A DNA stretch of 64,000 nt from Chondromyces crocatus (GTDB lineage Bacteria > Myxococcota_A > Polyangia > Polyangiales > Polyangiaceae): the NCBI RefSeq assembly GCF_001189295.1, contig NZ_CP012159.1, positions 806,001-870,000 on the forward strand, in the 5' to 3' direction. The translations under genes and the position numbers were made by a program. Positions 35,975-44,036 of the stretch are shown in pieces. The notes below the pieces were generated by a model that had not been told where the DNA came from, did no database searches, and saw nothing but the letters and a program-made list of their open reading frames with translations. Position 1 is the first letter of the stretch. Each line of letters starts with the position of its first letter.

Positions 35975-37390
35975 CTACTTCTTTGCGGGAGCCGGCGGGC
36001 CGCTGCTCCCGTAAGCGGGCGGCGTCTTCGAGAAGGAGTTCACCGTAGCGATCCCACCCGAGTATTCCTCGTACTGATCCATCGCCGCCTTGACCATGTC
36101 GTACGACGCCCGCGGCACCGACTCGACCACGCTCGGGATGATGAACAGCGCCCCCTCCACCTCTTCCTGGTTGTCGGAGTGGCTGCCGAACAGCACGCCG
36201 AGCACAGGGATGCGGCTGAGGTACGGCATGCCGTTGATCTGGTGGCGCTGACCGGACGTGCGGATCCCCGAGACGACCAGCGACTCGCCGATCTTCAAGA
36301 ACACCAGCGTGGACAGCTTCGACGTGTTCCTGCCCGGCAACGTGGTCCCGGCCGAGGGGATCAGATCCGACACCTCGGCCGCCAGCTTCACTTCGATCTT
36401 GCCCGAGCGCGGGTCGTAGCGGGGCTGTACGGTCACGTTCGTCCCGTACTTGATCTGCTGGATGTTGACCGCGAGCCCCGTCGCGATCTCCACGTTGACC
36501 TCACCACCGCTCTCGAACGTGGCCTCGTTCCCATTGGTGGTGATCACCGCCGACTGCTTGAGGACCTTGGCCCACCCACGGCTCGCGGCGAAGTCCAGCG
36601 CCGGCAGCGGATGGTTGATCACCCGCGCGTTCGCGACCGGCGCGCGCGTGACGAAGTCGAAGGAGAACGTCGACTGGATGGGCGTGCCACCGAAGCGGCT
36701 CGGCCAGTCGATGCCCACGCCGTAGGCGGAGGTCTGGTTGTACTGAACGAAGAAGAAGTCGACCCGGATGTTGAGGTTCCGATCGACTGCGCCTGTCCCC
36801 ACCGTGACCAGCGACTCGACCTGACCCGGATACAGATCGGCGATCTGCTTGATGCGGTCCATGTCGGCCTGGTTCTGGACGCCGCCTTCGATGAACAGCC
36901 GCGTCCCGATCCGCCGCACCCGGATGCCGGTGTAGCCCTGGAGCAGCTGCTCCAGCTCGCTCTCCACCTCGTTCGGCGCCTGCGAGTAAACGCGGATCGT
37001 CCAGTTCGTCTGGCTCCCATCGTTCTTGATGAGCAGCAGCGACGTCGTGCCCGCCTTCTGCCCGGAGATGATGAACTTCTTGCCGTCGGGCGTGGTCTTG
37101 ATCTCCGCGATCCCGCCCGTGCCTTCCGAGTACTGCTTCACGTCGGAGGCGGGCAGCGTCTTGCTCTCCCCGACACCGAGGCTGATGCTCTTCTCCTCGG
37201 CTCGCCCCTCACCGGGCCGTGCGCCGGCAGGGGCGCGCTGGGCCAGCGCTTCGGCCGGAAACGTGGCGAGCGCCATCGTCGCGGCCAGCGTCACCGACGC
37301 ACAGAAACCAGCACCCAGCGTGGACCATCGCAGCATTGCCGAACTCCGTCCGACCCCCACACCAACGCCCAGCCGCTCTCGCGCGCTCAT
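35975..37390 (-). CDS. cpaC: Tad outer-membrane secretin (CpaC/RcpA type)
   Basis: 471 aa. BON/N-type domain with SISLGVGESKTLPASDVK and IGTRLFIEGGVQNQADMDRI (about 65-190), then the secretin domain with VTVQPRYDPRSGKIEVKLAAEVSDLIP, TTLPGRNTSKLSTLVFLKIGES-like strands, VSGIRTSG and the conserved PYLSRIPVLGVLFGSHSDNQEEVEGALFIIP segment split around the usual VPxLGxLF motif. Signal peptide ends TFPAEALAQ. Start uncertain: ATG 37390 has GGAG-like RBS and sits 2 bases after cpaB; ATG 37336 has GGAG too and gives a shorter, more normal signal peptide. Forms the outer-membrane gate of the system. Confidence 0.92.
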   Translation of the reverse strand: MSARERLGVGVGVGRSSAMLRWSTLGAGFCASVTLAATMALATFPAEALAQRAPAGARPGEGRAEEKSISLGVGESKTLPASDVKQYSEGTGGIAEIKTTPDGKKFIISGQKAGTTSLLLIKNDGSQTNWTIRVYSQAPNEVESELEQLLQGYTGIRVRRIGTRLFIEGGVQNQADMDRIKQIADLYPGQVESLVTVGTGAVDRNLNIRVDFFFVQYNQTSAYGVGIDWPSRFGGTPIQSTFSFDFVTRAPVANARVINHPLPALDFAASRGWAKVLKQSAVITTNGNEATFESGGEVNVEIATGLAVNIQQIKYGTNVTVQPRYDPRSGKIEVKLAAEVSDLIPSAGTTLPGRNTSKLSTLVFLKIGESLVVSGIRTSGQRHQINGMPYLSRIPVLGVLFGSHSDNQEEVEGALFIIPSVVESVPRASYDMVKAAMDQYEEYSGGIATVNSFSKTPPAYGSSGPPAPAKK

Positions 37391-37392
37391 GA

Positions 37393-38190
37393 TTATCTCT
37401 CCGCCTCGATCTTCACTGGCCCGACGGGAGCCGCCTTGCGCACACCCTGCGCCTGACCGCGTGCCTGGACATCGGCGAGCGCCGACGAGCTCATGTCGGA
37501 AATTCCTTCGGTCACCCGCACGTCGTCTGGATTGCGGAGCGCGACGCTGAGCTTGCCCTTCTCCGTGGCCAGCGACAGCAGCTGCGCTTCCTGCACCGTG
37601 AGACTCAAGCTCAAGAGCAACTCGCTCTTGTCCTTGCTGTTGGCTCGCTCCACCTGATCGATGGTCGTGTCGGTCCCCACCGCGAGGACCAGCACGTTCT
37701 GCAGCAGCACCACCGACGACGTCTGCTCCTTGTTCACTCCGGAGGGCACCGTTGCCACCACGTCGATGCGATCACCGGGCTGGATCAGCGCATAGCTCTT
37801 GTCGGCGCGGCTGCTCGCGCTCACCGTCACGGCGCGCATCCCGGGCTGCACCAGCGAGCTCAGGTTCCGCCGCTCCTCCATGGCGATTGCCAGGTCGGTC
37901 CACATGAGCGTCTGCTGCGCTTGCACGGTCTGCCCCATGCGCAGGCCCACGATCTTCTCGCGGTCTTTTGCGAGAATGGCGCGGTCCTCCACGTAGGCGC
38001 GTGGAACCGAGCGCGTCGCCAGCATGTCGTCCGTGATGAGCGAGCCTGCGGGGACGGGCTTGAGCGCGGTCAGGAGCTGTATCGATTCGCCCCCGCGCGC
38101 CTCGAGCTCGAATCGATGCAGGTACGCGGCCAAGATCAGCGCGCCCATGGCGGCGACGATCAGCGCGATGAGGAGTGCGCGTCGGTTCAT
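37393..38190 (-). CDS. cpaB: Flp pilus assembly protein CpaB (RcpC), SAF domain
   Basis: 265 aa. An N-terminal membrane anchor LLIALIVAAMGALILAAYL, then a SAF/beta-clip domain with KPVPAGSLITDDMLATRSVP and RMGQTVQAQQTLMWTDL, and the typical RcpC segment VQPGMRAVTVSASSRADKS followed by LIQPGDRIDVVAT. CpaB is periplasmic and works with the secretin. It stops 2 bases before the secretin start. A 116-base gap upstream (38191-38306) with a repeated GGCATGCCCT suggests a separate promoter for the cpaB-to-cpaF part. Confidence 0.92.
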   Translation of the reverse strand: MNRRALLIALIVAAMGALILAAYLHRFELEARGGESIQLLTALKPVPAGSLITDDMLATRSVPRAYVEDRAILAKDREKIVGLRMGQTVQAQQTLMWTDLAIAMEERRNLSSLVQPGMRAVTVSASSRADKSYALIQPGDRIDVVATVPSGVNKEQTSSVVLLQNVLVLAVGTDTTIDQVERANSKDKSELLLSLSLTVQEAQLLSLATEKGKLSVALRNPDDVRVTEGISDMSSSALADVQARGQAQGVRKAAPVGPVKIEAER

Positions 38191-38225
38191 CGGGGCGGCA
38201 GCGTACCTGATCCCGCTCGAAAATA

Positions 38226-38287
38226 GGCATGCCCTGGACGGCTTGCGCGCGGGCGCCGCTCGCCTCCTGCGCAGCGCGGCATGCCCT
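38226..38287. repeat. direct pair of GGCATGCCCT elements upstream of cpaB
   Basis: GGCATGCCCT occurs at 38226-38235 and 38278-38287, 52 bases apart (five helical turns), each containing the palindrome GGCATGCC. They lie in the only sizeable gap of the central Tad run, just upstream of cpaB. A regulator site pair is possible; nothing else supports it. Confidence 0.35.
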
Positions 38288-38306
38288 CAGGCGGACACCC
38301 GGCGCT

Positions 38307-39227
38307 TCAGCTGCCAGGCATCTGGATCAGCGAGACCATGGTGCGGTTGTTGTTCTCGCGCGGCAGCACATAGAGGTGCGTGCCCTTCCGCCCATAGACG
38401 CGCTGACCCGTCGCCATCTTGGCGGCCAGGATCTCCCAGCCGTCCTCGATCAGGTCACGATCGTACTGCGCCACGATGGCCTCTGCGGGGGCCGCAGCGT
38501 CGTAGATCCGTACGCTGTAGGCGACCCCCTCCGCTGTCGCGGTGAGCACCCTCACGGAGCGCATCGGCCGAGGAACGCCTGGCAGGTCACTCCCGGGCGT
38601 GTCGGCGCCTTCAGGCACCATGTCGAAGAGGTTGAACTTTCCATCGGTCCACGCCGTCACGACGTGGGTTCCCCCCTCCTCGGTCCGTTCGGCGAACACA
38701 TAGCGGAGGTTGCCAAACGCGCTCAGATCTCCCGAGGCGACGAAGGCGTTCAGCGCCGACACCCGCGCACCCATGCCCGTGGAGCCCTCGGGCCGCATGA
38801 AGCAGGCGACCATTCCTCGCTTGCCATTGCTGTGCCTGATGACTCCGACGCTCGCGCGTGCACGCTGCAGCTCCGTGAGCTCCTTGCGCGTCTCCTCGGG
38901 CAACCCGGGCAACGCCTCAGCAAGCTCGAGGGGTGTCTCATCGCAGCGCGCCGCCACGCGATCGAGCACGTCCTCGTGGTCCACGGGCTGCACCGTGCTC
39001 GACACGAAGATCCGCTGGCCGTTGAGGAGCAACGGCGTGTGGTGTCCGACGTCTCCGAGCCGCCCCAGCTCGGAGCCGATCTCCAGGAACGACTCCTTCA
39101 CGCTCCCGTAGGCCGAGCGCAGCGCCAGCCCTCCCGCGAGCGCGGTGACGCAGGAGCAGTAGACACCCAGCCTGACGAGCTTCTTGAGCCGCGGCTCTCG
39201 GCGCGGCGACTTGAGATCTCGGTTCAT
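38307..39227 (-). CDS. membrane-anchored periplasmic protein of the Tad locus, unknown function
   Basis: 306 aa with the ATG at 39227, which overlaps the previous stop by one base (TGATG). One N-terminal anchor (KKLVRLGVYCSCVTALAGGLAL, residues about 15-37 with the arginine-rich side inside), then a periplasmic domain of alternating beta strands and helices with no motif I recognise. Segments such as RVYGRKGTHLYVLPRENNNRTMVSLIQ and VTAWTDGKFNLFDMVPEG suggest a two-fold beta-rich repeat. Tight coupling to the TadE-like gene places it in pilus assembly or pseudopilin handling. Conserved position in related Tad loci could test this. Confidence 0.65.
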   Translation of the reverse strand: MNRDLKSPRREPRLKKLVRLGVYCSCVTALAGGLALRSAYGSVKESFLEIGSELGRLGDVGHHTPLLLNGQRIFVSSTVQPVDHEDVLDRVAARCDETPLELAEALPGLPEETRKELTELQRARASVGVIRHSNGKRGMVACFMRPEGSTGMGARVSALNAFVASGDLSAFGNLRYVFAERTEEGGTHVVTAWTDGKFNLFDMVPEGADTPGSDLPGVPRPMRSVRVLTATAEGVAYSVRIYDAAAPAEAIVAQYDRDLIEDGWEILAAKMATGQRVYGRKGTHLYVLPRENNNRTMVSLIQMPGS

Positions 39228-39733
39228 CACAGGGTGGCCTTCATCCCATCGGGGGCATAGAGGTTCCAGAGAAACTCCGCTGCTCCGTCGAAGTCTCCGG
39301 TGACGGGCTTCTCGTTGCAGATCAGCGTCGTCGTCGTCGTCGTCGTCGCGTTGCCGGAGCTCAGGAGCGCGGGTCGGTTCACGCCCCCCACCACCGTCTC
39401 CGTGAGGAACCCGAACCCATCTTCGCAGAGCGCGGCGCCAGGCGCGCCCGCAGCCTGCTTCAGATCGATGCCCTCGCTGAGCGGCATCTGGCGTCCCGTC
39501 CCCGCCTCATCACAGCCGATGAGCGAGTCTGCCCAGATGCGCTCCATGGAGAGCCGGTGCGTGGTGAGCTTGCTCCGGTACAGATCGCCGATGAACACCA
39601 TCGAGACGAAGATGAGGATGAAGAAGGGGATGACCACCACCCCCTCGACCATGGCCGCGCCGCGCTGGCGCCGTCGCCGCGCTGCCAGCTGGATCGCCCC
39701 GGCTCTCGCCCGAACTCGCGTCTCGTTCGCCAT
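39227..39733 (-). CDS. TadE-like pseudopilin
   Basis: 168 aa. Positively charged N-terminus RRRRQRG followed by AAMVEGVVVIPFFILIFVSMVF: a class III prepilin-like site (Gly, then Glu at +5) and one membrane helix, as in TadE/TadF minor pseudopilins. The periplasmic part has two Cys (LIGCDE and ALCEDGF) plus LICNEK. A run of seven Thr codons (ACG) at 39326-39346 is a trinucleotide microsatellite. Overlaps the next gene by one base. Substrate of the prepilin peptidase encoded at 41972. Confidence 0.82.
   Translation of the reverse strand: MANETRVRARAGAIQLAARRRRQRGAAMVEGVVVIPFFILIFVSMVFIGDLYRSKLTTHRLSMERIWADSLIGCDEAGTGRQMPLSEGIDLKQAAGAPGAALCEDGFGFLTETVVGGVNRPALLSSGNATTTTTTTLICNEKPVTGDFDGAAEFLWNLYAPDGMKATL
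39326..39346 (-). repeat. seven-copy ACG trinucleotide run in the TadE-like gene
   Basis: Seven consecutive ACG codons give a Thr7 stretch in the periplasmic domain. Length change would add or remove Thr without frameshift. Confidence 0.8.
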
Positions 39734-39751
39734 GGGAAACCCTCTTGTCCT

Positions 39752-41380
39752 TCAGTTGCCGAAGTCGAACCCAGCGAGGTCCAGCCGCCACTTCAACACC
39801 TTTCCGAAGAGCCCTTGGTTGATGGGCTCCTGGTAAGCGTTCAGCGTCTCCGTGGGCACGTAGGTCCCGTTCTCGCCTGCCGGGAAGTCCGCACCGAGGA
39901 TGTCGACGTCGACGACGCCTTTGTCGGGCTGCCGGATGTACCGAAGCCGAGCGCGCCAGCGCATGTTCCAGAGCACGTTGTGCTTGTACTCGTTCCAGGT
40001 CATGCCGCAGGCCGCGCCGCCGGGAGCCCAGCAACGATCTTGCACGCGCGCATCTTCCGTCTGGTCGTAATAGAACTCGGCCTGCGAGATGCCCCAGCCC
40101 TCGAACTCCGCGGCGGGCAGCGTCTCTTGCGGCGTGCCAGCGGCGATGAGCACACCCCTGTCGGTCTTGTGCAGCATCGACGTGTCGGCCGAGACCATGG
40201 CGTAGACCTGGAAGAAGTCGTTGCCGTTGACCCCTTGCGGCGTCATCTGCTTCGCGCTCTTCAGCTCGGGCTCGGGATCTTTGTCGAGGTGCTCCTCGGG
40301 TTTGACGTCGTCGATCTTCTCCTGGTTCTTCTTGTCCTTGATCTGCTGTTCGGTCAGGCCCTGCTCTTCGAGGCACGCCTCCATGTCGAAGGTCTCCGCC
40401 TCACCGCCGCTGCCACCGCTGCCACCGCTGCCACCACCACCGCCGCTGCCGTAACCCCGGCGTCCGCGTCGGCCTCCGCCGCGGCCTCCGCTGCCACCGC
40501 TGCCCCCCGAGCCTCCCCTGCCTTCGTCGAATTTCTTCTGCTCCTCGTCGCAGATGTTCTTCTCGTTGAACACCTTGAGGCTGTTGCCGGTGTACGTCGT
40601 GTCGCCACAGAACTCCGTGGGGAAGTCCTTGATGAGCGCATGCACCGACTTCCCGGCCTTCTTCAAGATGGGCAGGTACTCCGGCGGGATGAGCTGCATG
40701 ACCATCTCCGGTCCGATGGCTGCACCGCGCGAGCACGTGTTCTCGTAGGGCTCGTCCATGATGGGCAAACCGAGCCGCGGCATCGTCGGCGCCATCGAAG
40801 CGCTCAGCGCGATGCCGGTCGTCATCGGCTTGTAACCAGTGGCCACGGTGGTGCTCTCGGTGGCGGCGACCCACGGCGTGAGCTGTGCAATGTCACGCTG
40901 GGCTCGGCTGAGACCGGCGAGGAGCTCGTCCCCCTTCTCGCCCTCCAGCTCCTCCAGAATGTAGACGAGGCGCTTGTACTGGTTGGCCGCGTCTTTGGCG
41001 ATGTTGCAGCTGTTCTCCGGCAAGTCGGTGGCTGGCGACGCGCACATCCAGCTCGCAGCGTGATAGACCATGCCGATGATGTAGTTCAGCGTCTTCGCCA
41101 CCACGATCAGCGCCACGGAGGCCGCGATGATCAGGTTCAGCATGGCGATCATGTTCATGCCGCGCGCGTGGAACACCGCCGCCGTATAGGCCACGGCGTC
41201 GGCGCCCGCGTTCACCCGCGAGCGGTAGACGGCCGCGTCCCCGATCCCGATGAGGTACCAGAGGCACCCCACCAGGAAGATCGACATGAACAGCCCCATG
41301 ACGACCACCGCGCCGCGGCGGTCACCGGGAAGATCCGAGAGGCGCCGCGGCGCTGGTTCGAGGGAGCGATGGTGGAGCAT
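39752..41380 (-). CDS. tadG: TadG-like pilus assembly protein with Gly/Arg-rich insert
   Basis: 542 aa. N-terminal DRRGAVVVMGLFMSIFLVGCLWYLIG is the TadG/Flp-related membrane segment, though Met replaces the Glu+5, so processing is uncertain. The region RSRVNAGADAVAYTAAV is the 'putative Flp pilus-assembly TadG' N-terminal block. A second hydrophobic stretch follows (LNLIIAASVALIVVAKTL). Residues about 285-326 are a Gly/Ser/Arg-rich low-complexity insert (GGSGGSGGRGGGRRGRRGYG), and the C-terminal part is acidic then globular with several Cys. The gene is 18 bases from its neighbours on both sides. Confidence 0.83.
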   Translation of the reverse strand: MLHHRSLEPAPRRLSDLPGDRRGAVVVMGLFMSIFLVGCLWYLIGIGDAAVYRSRVNAGADAVAYTAAVFHARGMNMIAMLNLIIAASVALIVVAKTLNYIIGMVYHAASWMCASPATDLPENSCNIAKDAANQYKRLVYILEELEGEKGDELLAGLSRAQRDIAQLTPWVAATESTTVATGYKPMTTGIALSASMAPTMPRLGLPIMDEPYENTCSRGAAIGPEMVMQLIPPEYLPILKKAGKSVHALIKDFPTEFCGDTTYTGNSLKVFNEKNICDEEQKKFDEGRGGSGGSGGSGGRGGGRRGRRGYGSGGGGGSGGSGGSGGEAETFDMEACLEEQGLTEQQIKDKKNQEKIDDVKPEEHLDKDPEPELKSAKQMTPQGVNGNDFFQVYAMVSADTSMLHKTDRGVLIAAGTPQETLPAAEFEGWGISQAEFYYDQTEDARVQDRCWAPGGAACGMTWNEYKHNVLWNMRWRARLRYIRQPDKGVVDVDILGADFPAGENGTYVPTETLNAYQEPINQGLFGKVLKWRLDLAGFDFGN

Positions 41381-41398
41381 GACGCGTTCTCCTCGGCC

Positions 41399-41971
41399 TC
41401 AATAAATGAAGTCGGCGCCCTGGTTGGGCATGCTGGCCTCGGCTTCGAGGGTCCGTTGCCCGTCAAAGCCGCACGCAATGGTCCGACCCACGGGGACCTT
41501 GCATCCGTAGGGGTACTGCACCCTCAGCCGGACCATGTCGTCGCGGCCGTAGTTGTTCTTGTCGAACGTGACGTTCGTCTGGTTGGCGTTGCCGAGTGAC
41601 TTGAGCGGGCCACGCGCGTCGTCCAGCACCATCTCGCGCTTCTGCGCCGTGACCGTCCCCTGCAGCGCACCCCCGTAGTGTGCGGGATTGTCGTGCAGGA
41701 TGACCGCCGCCGTGCGCGACGCTCGGATCGCGGAATGCTGAACGATGATGCTCGCCGTCTGGATGAACCCGAACTGCACGAGCGCGAGGAACATCGTGAA
41801 CAGTGGAAAGAAGGCACCGAGAAACTCGACGTAGACCGCGCCGCGCCGGTCCTCGACGAGCGAGGGTTTCTTTTCGGACGTCGTCGCCTCCGGCCGAGGG
41901 GCCGTCGAAGTGAGGTGCGTCGAGGCGAGGTGTGTCGAGCGCTGCCACGGAGCGCGGAGCCAGCGAGCCAT
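41399..41971 (-). CDS. tadE: TadE pseudopilin
   Basis: 190 aa. A ~40-residue N-terminal leader rich in Ser/Thr/Arg precedes EDRRGAVYVEFLGAFFPLFTMFLALVQF, which has the Gly cleavage site, Glu+5, Phe+6 and single helix of TadE-type minor pilins. The periplasmic domain contains YGCKVPVG and RTIACGFDG, a probable disulfide pair. Its ATG lies 1 base after the stop codon of the prepilin peptidase gene upstream. Confidence 0.88.
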   Translation of the reverse strand: MARWLRAPWQRSTHLASTHLTSTAPRPEATTSEKKPSLVEDRRGAVYVEFLGAFFPLFTMFLALVQFGFIQTASIIVQHSAIRASRTAAVILHDNPAHYGGALQGTVTAQKREMVLDDARGPLKSLGNANQTNVTFDKNNYGRDDMVRLRVQYPYGCKVPVGRTIACGFDGQRTLEAEASMPNQGADFIY

Positions 41972-42532
41972 CTAGGGTGCCCTCCAGTTCATGAGCACGG
42001 CGCAGCAGGTGCCGAGGAAGATGGCTGGCCCGAAGCGCGTCAACGTCATCATCTCGGGAGACACCTCCCGACGAAGGTGGCGGGGGAGGATCGGGTTCAG
42101 CGCGAGCGCTGCCGTGTTCTTCAGCGTACGCAGCAGCTTGCCCTCGTAGGCGAGGTAGCCCAGCCCGATCAGCAGGCCGGCGAAGATGGCGTAGTACTCC
42201 GCCTCGATCCCCACGAGCGGACGGAGGATGGCGCCGACCGCGGCCAGGAGCTTCACGTCACCCCCGCCGAAGGCGCGCCCCTCGCTCACCCGGTAGAGGA
42301 GCACAGGGACCAGAGCACACAGCACGGCGCCGAGGATCGACGACCCTGCGCCCTCCATGGCCGCCTGGAAATCTCGACCGGCGAGCAGCGGCGCGATGAA
42401 GTGCAGACAAGGCGCCACGGCGAGCGGCCCGAGGGTCACCCAGTTCGGGATCTCCCCTGTGCGCCAGTCGTACCAGGCGGCGATCGCGGTGATCACGATC
42501 GCGGACGCCAGGAAGTGGTGCTGCCCGAGCAT
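41972..42532 (-). CDS. tadV: prepilin peptidase, TadV/CpaA type (A24)
   Basis: 186 aa inner-membrane aspartic protease that cleaves Flp pilins and TadE/F. The two catalytic aspartates are Asp22 in YDWRTGEIPN and Asp92 in GGGDVKLL. About five membrane helices. The N-methylase domain of classical PilD is absent, which is typical for the Tad branch. Located between the Flp pilin genes and tadE, with tadE starting directly after the stop. Confidence 0.93.
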   Translation of the reverse strand: MLGQHHFLASAIVITAIAAWYDWRTGEIPNWVTLGPLAVAPCLHFIAPLLAGRDFQAAMEGAGSSILGAVLCALVPVLLYRVSEGRAFGGGDVKLLAAVGAILRPLVGIEAEYYAIFAGLLIGLGYLAYEGKLLRTLKNTAALALNPILPRHLRREVSPEMMTLTRFGPAIFLGTCCAVLMNWRAP

Positions 42533-42643
42533 CCCTCGCCATCCCTCGCCAGCGCGCGTCGTCAGACCATGAAAAACCAGCAGGCCGGCCCACGAGGCCG
42601 GCCTGGTAGACAGCAGCGACCACCGAGATCGCCGCGCCGTTTC

Positions 42644-42838
42644 CTACATGCCCTGGCCGTTGATGGCGCCCACGGAGTTCGCCTGCTCGTTGATCTTGTC
42701 GGTCACCCGGTTGCCGAAGATCTTGTAACCAGCGAGCGCGATGAGGGCGACGACGCCGACGAGGACGATGTACTCGACCAGGTTCGCACCACGGGTGTCT
42801 TTGAGGAAGTTCCGGTTCACCAGCGTCATCTTGTCCAT
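42644..42838 (-). CDS. flp: Flp-type major pilin
   Basis: 64 aa. Basic leader MDKMTLVNRNFLKDTRG, cleavage after Gly, then ANLVEYIVLVGVVALIALAG with Glu+5 and Tyr+6, the hallmark of Flp pilins, and a short C-terminal region. A good ribosome site GAGGAG is 9 bases before the ATG at 42838. It is 111 bases upstream of the prepilin peptidase and separated from the second pilin gene by a hairpin-rich gap, an arrangement suited to high expression of the pilin. Likely the structural subunit of the Tad fibre. Confidence 0.94.
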   Translation of the reverse strand: MDKMTLVNRNFLKDTRGANLVEYIVLVGVVALIALAGYKIFGNRVTDKINEQANSVGAINGQGM

Positions 42839-42865
42839 GATCAGTCTCCTCGATATTGCCAGGGG

Positions 42866-42909
42866 GGGCGCTGCGCCCGTTCTCCGAACACGTGCGCGAA
42901 CGCGCGCAC
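42866..42909 (-). other. two hairpins between the two pilin genes
   Basis: GGGCGC-T-GCGCCC (42866-42878) and GTGCGCG-AACG-CGCGCAC (42892-42909) lie between the second and first pilin genes. They could act as a partial terminator or mRNA-stabilising structures that set pilin ratios. No U-run. Confidence 0.4.
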
Positions 42910-42925
42910 TCTCCTCACGCGCGAC

Positions 42926-43120
42926 TCATGGAGCTGCGACCAAGCGACGCGTTACTTCGTAGCTTGCGACCAGACCCGGCCCCAGGGCGAACAGGGCGAA
43001 CGCCATCCCGAGCCCTACGGTCCCGACCAGGACCAGGTACTCGGTGGAGACGGCGCCACGAACGTCCTTGCTGAGGCTCCGTAGCGTTGCCTTGTCGGCC
43101 TTCTTCGTGGGAGCGCTCAT
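42926..43120 (-). CDS. flp: second Flp-family pilin
   Basis: 64 aa with the ATG at 43120, preceded by AGG; the frame extends 13 codons further upstream without a ribosome site. Leader MSAPTKKADKATLRSLSKDVRG, cleavage after Gly, then AVSTEYLVLVGTVGLGMAFALFALG with Glu+5 and Tyr+6. Its C-terminal part is shorter and more hydrophobic than in the first pilin. First gene of the Tad run; its promoter should lie in 43121-43308. Could be an alternative major pilin or a tip/initiator subunit. Confidence 0.9.
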   Translation of the reverse strand: MSAPTKKADKATLRSLSKDVRGAVSTEYLVLVGTVGLGMAFALFALGPGLVASYEVTRRLVAAP

Positions 43121-43308
43121 CTTACCTACGACCCAGGGTACGCCTTCGTGCGACGCCACCGCAATGCGTACCCTGGCCGCCTCTCAAAAATTCACCTTGG
43201 GAATCGCAAAGATCGACTCTGGTGGCACGGCCAACTGCGGTGCGGGGGCATTCCTGGAGTTTTGCTGCAATCATGCACTCGAGTCCGGATGCTCCATGGC
43301 TCGGTGCG

Positions 43309-43971
43309 TCAGTTGATCTTGACGGGCCCCACCGGCTTGCTGGGCGCGTAGCGCACCGCCTTGGGAGCGACCACGCGCTCGAACTTCTGATCGAACGTGA
43401 AGACATCGTTGCGCTGGCCGACCGCGAACGTTCGCGCAGGGCTCTGGGGCATCAGCTCCGTGCCTTGCTGCTTCGTGTCGATGGTGAGATCGAACTGCTC
43501 CCCTGGCTGGAGCTTGAGCAGCACGTGCGCCGCTCCGCTCTCGTCGGTGCGTGCCACCTCGCGCCCGAGAAAGGTGATGGGCGTGTTCGGTGCGCCGTCG
43601 GCCCGAACGGCCACCACCACGCTGCGCGTCGTCGGCGGACACGACGCGAAGTACTCGGGGTTCTTCGTCGGATCGGCCAGACGCCGGAGCATCACCTGGG
43701 TGGGCCGCTCGGGTGAGGTGTAGCCCTCGGGGCAGGCCACGATGATGTCGAACAGCTCCCCGTCCCGACCCCCCAGACGCAGCTTGCCGACCCCGTTCGT
43801 GTCGGTCTGCGCCACCTTCTGGCCATTGTAGATGAGGTCCGCCCCCGTGAGCGGTCGGCCCGGATCGCTTTCCACCCGGATCGCGATCACCTGAGGCGGT
43901 GGCGGCGGCGGATCCAGGGCCTTGCACGCGAGAGGGCTCAGGGCGAGCGCGAGCAGCACGAGGCGGCGCAT
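43309..43971 (-). CDS. lipoprotein with carboxypeptidase-regulatory-like beta domains
   Basis: 220 aa with the ATG at 43971 (GTG one codon before is possible); GAGG is close upstream. Signal ending LALSPLACKALD with lipobox Cys17. A Pro-stretch PPPPPP is followed by two beta-sandwich-like repeats, each with the pattern G..G..V..TD..G...L (GQKVAQTDTNGVGKLRL and GREVARTDESGAAHVLL), the pattern of carboxypeptidase-regulatory or Cna-B-like domains. It lies 188 bases before the Tad pilin genes on the same strand. May be an accessory outer-membrane lipoprotein of the Tad system, but that is inferred from position only. Confidence 0.72.
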   Translation of the reverse strand: MRRLVLLALALSPLACKALDPPPPPPQVIAIRVESDPGRPLTGADLIYNGQKVAQTDTNGVGKLRLGGRDGELFDIIVACPEGYTSPERPTQVMLRRLADPTKNPEYFASCPPTTRSVVVAVRADGAPNTPITFLGREVARTDESGAAHVLLKLQPGEQFDLTIDTKQQGTELMPQSPARTFAVGQRNDVFTFDQKFERVVAPKAVRYAPSKPVGPVKIN

Positions 43972-44036
43972 CACCTCAGTATACCCGCCCCGCCACCGAC
44001 CAGGGGGCTCTGCGAAGCAAGCCCCTTACCACCGTC

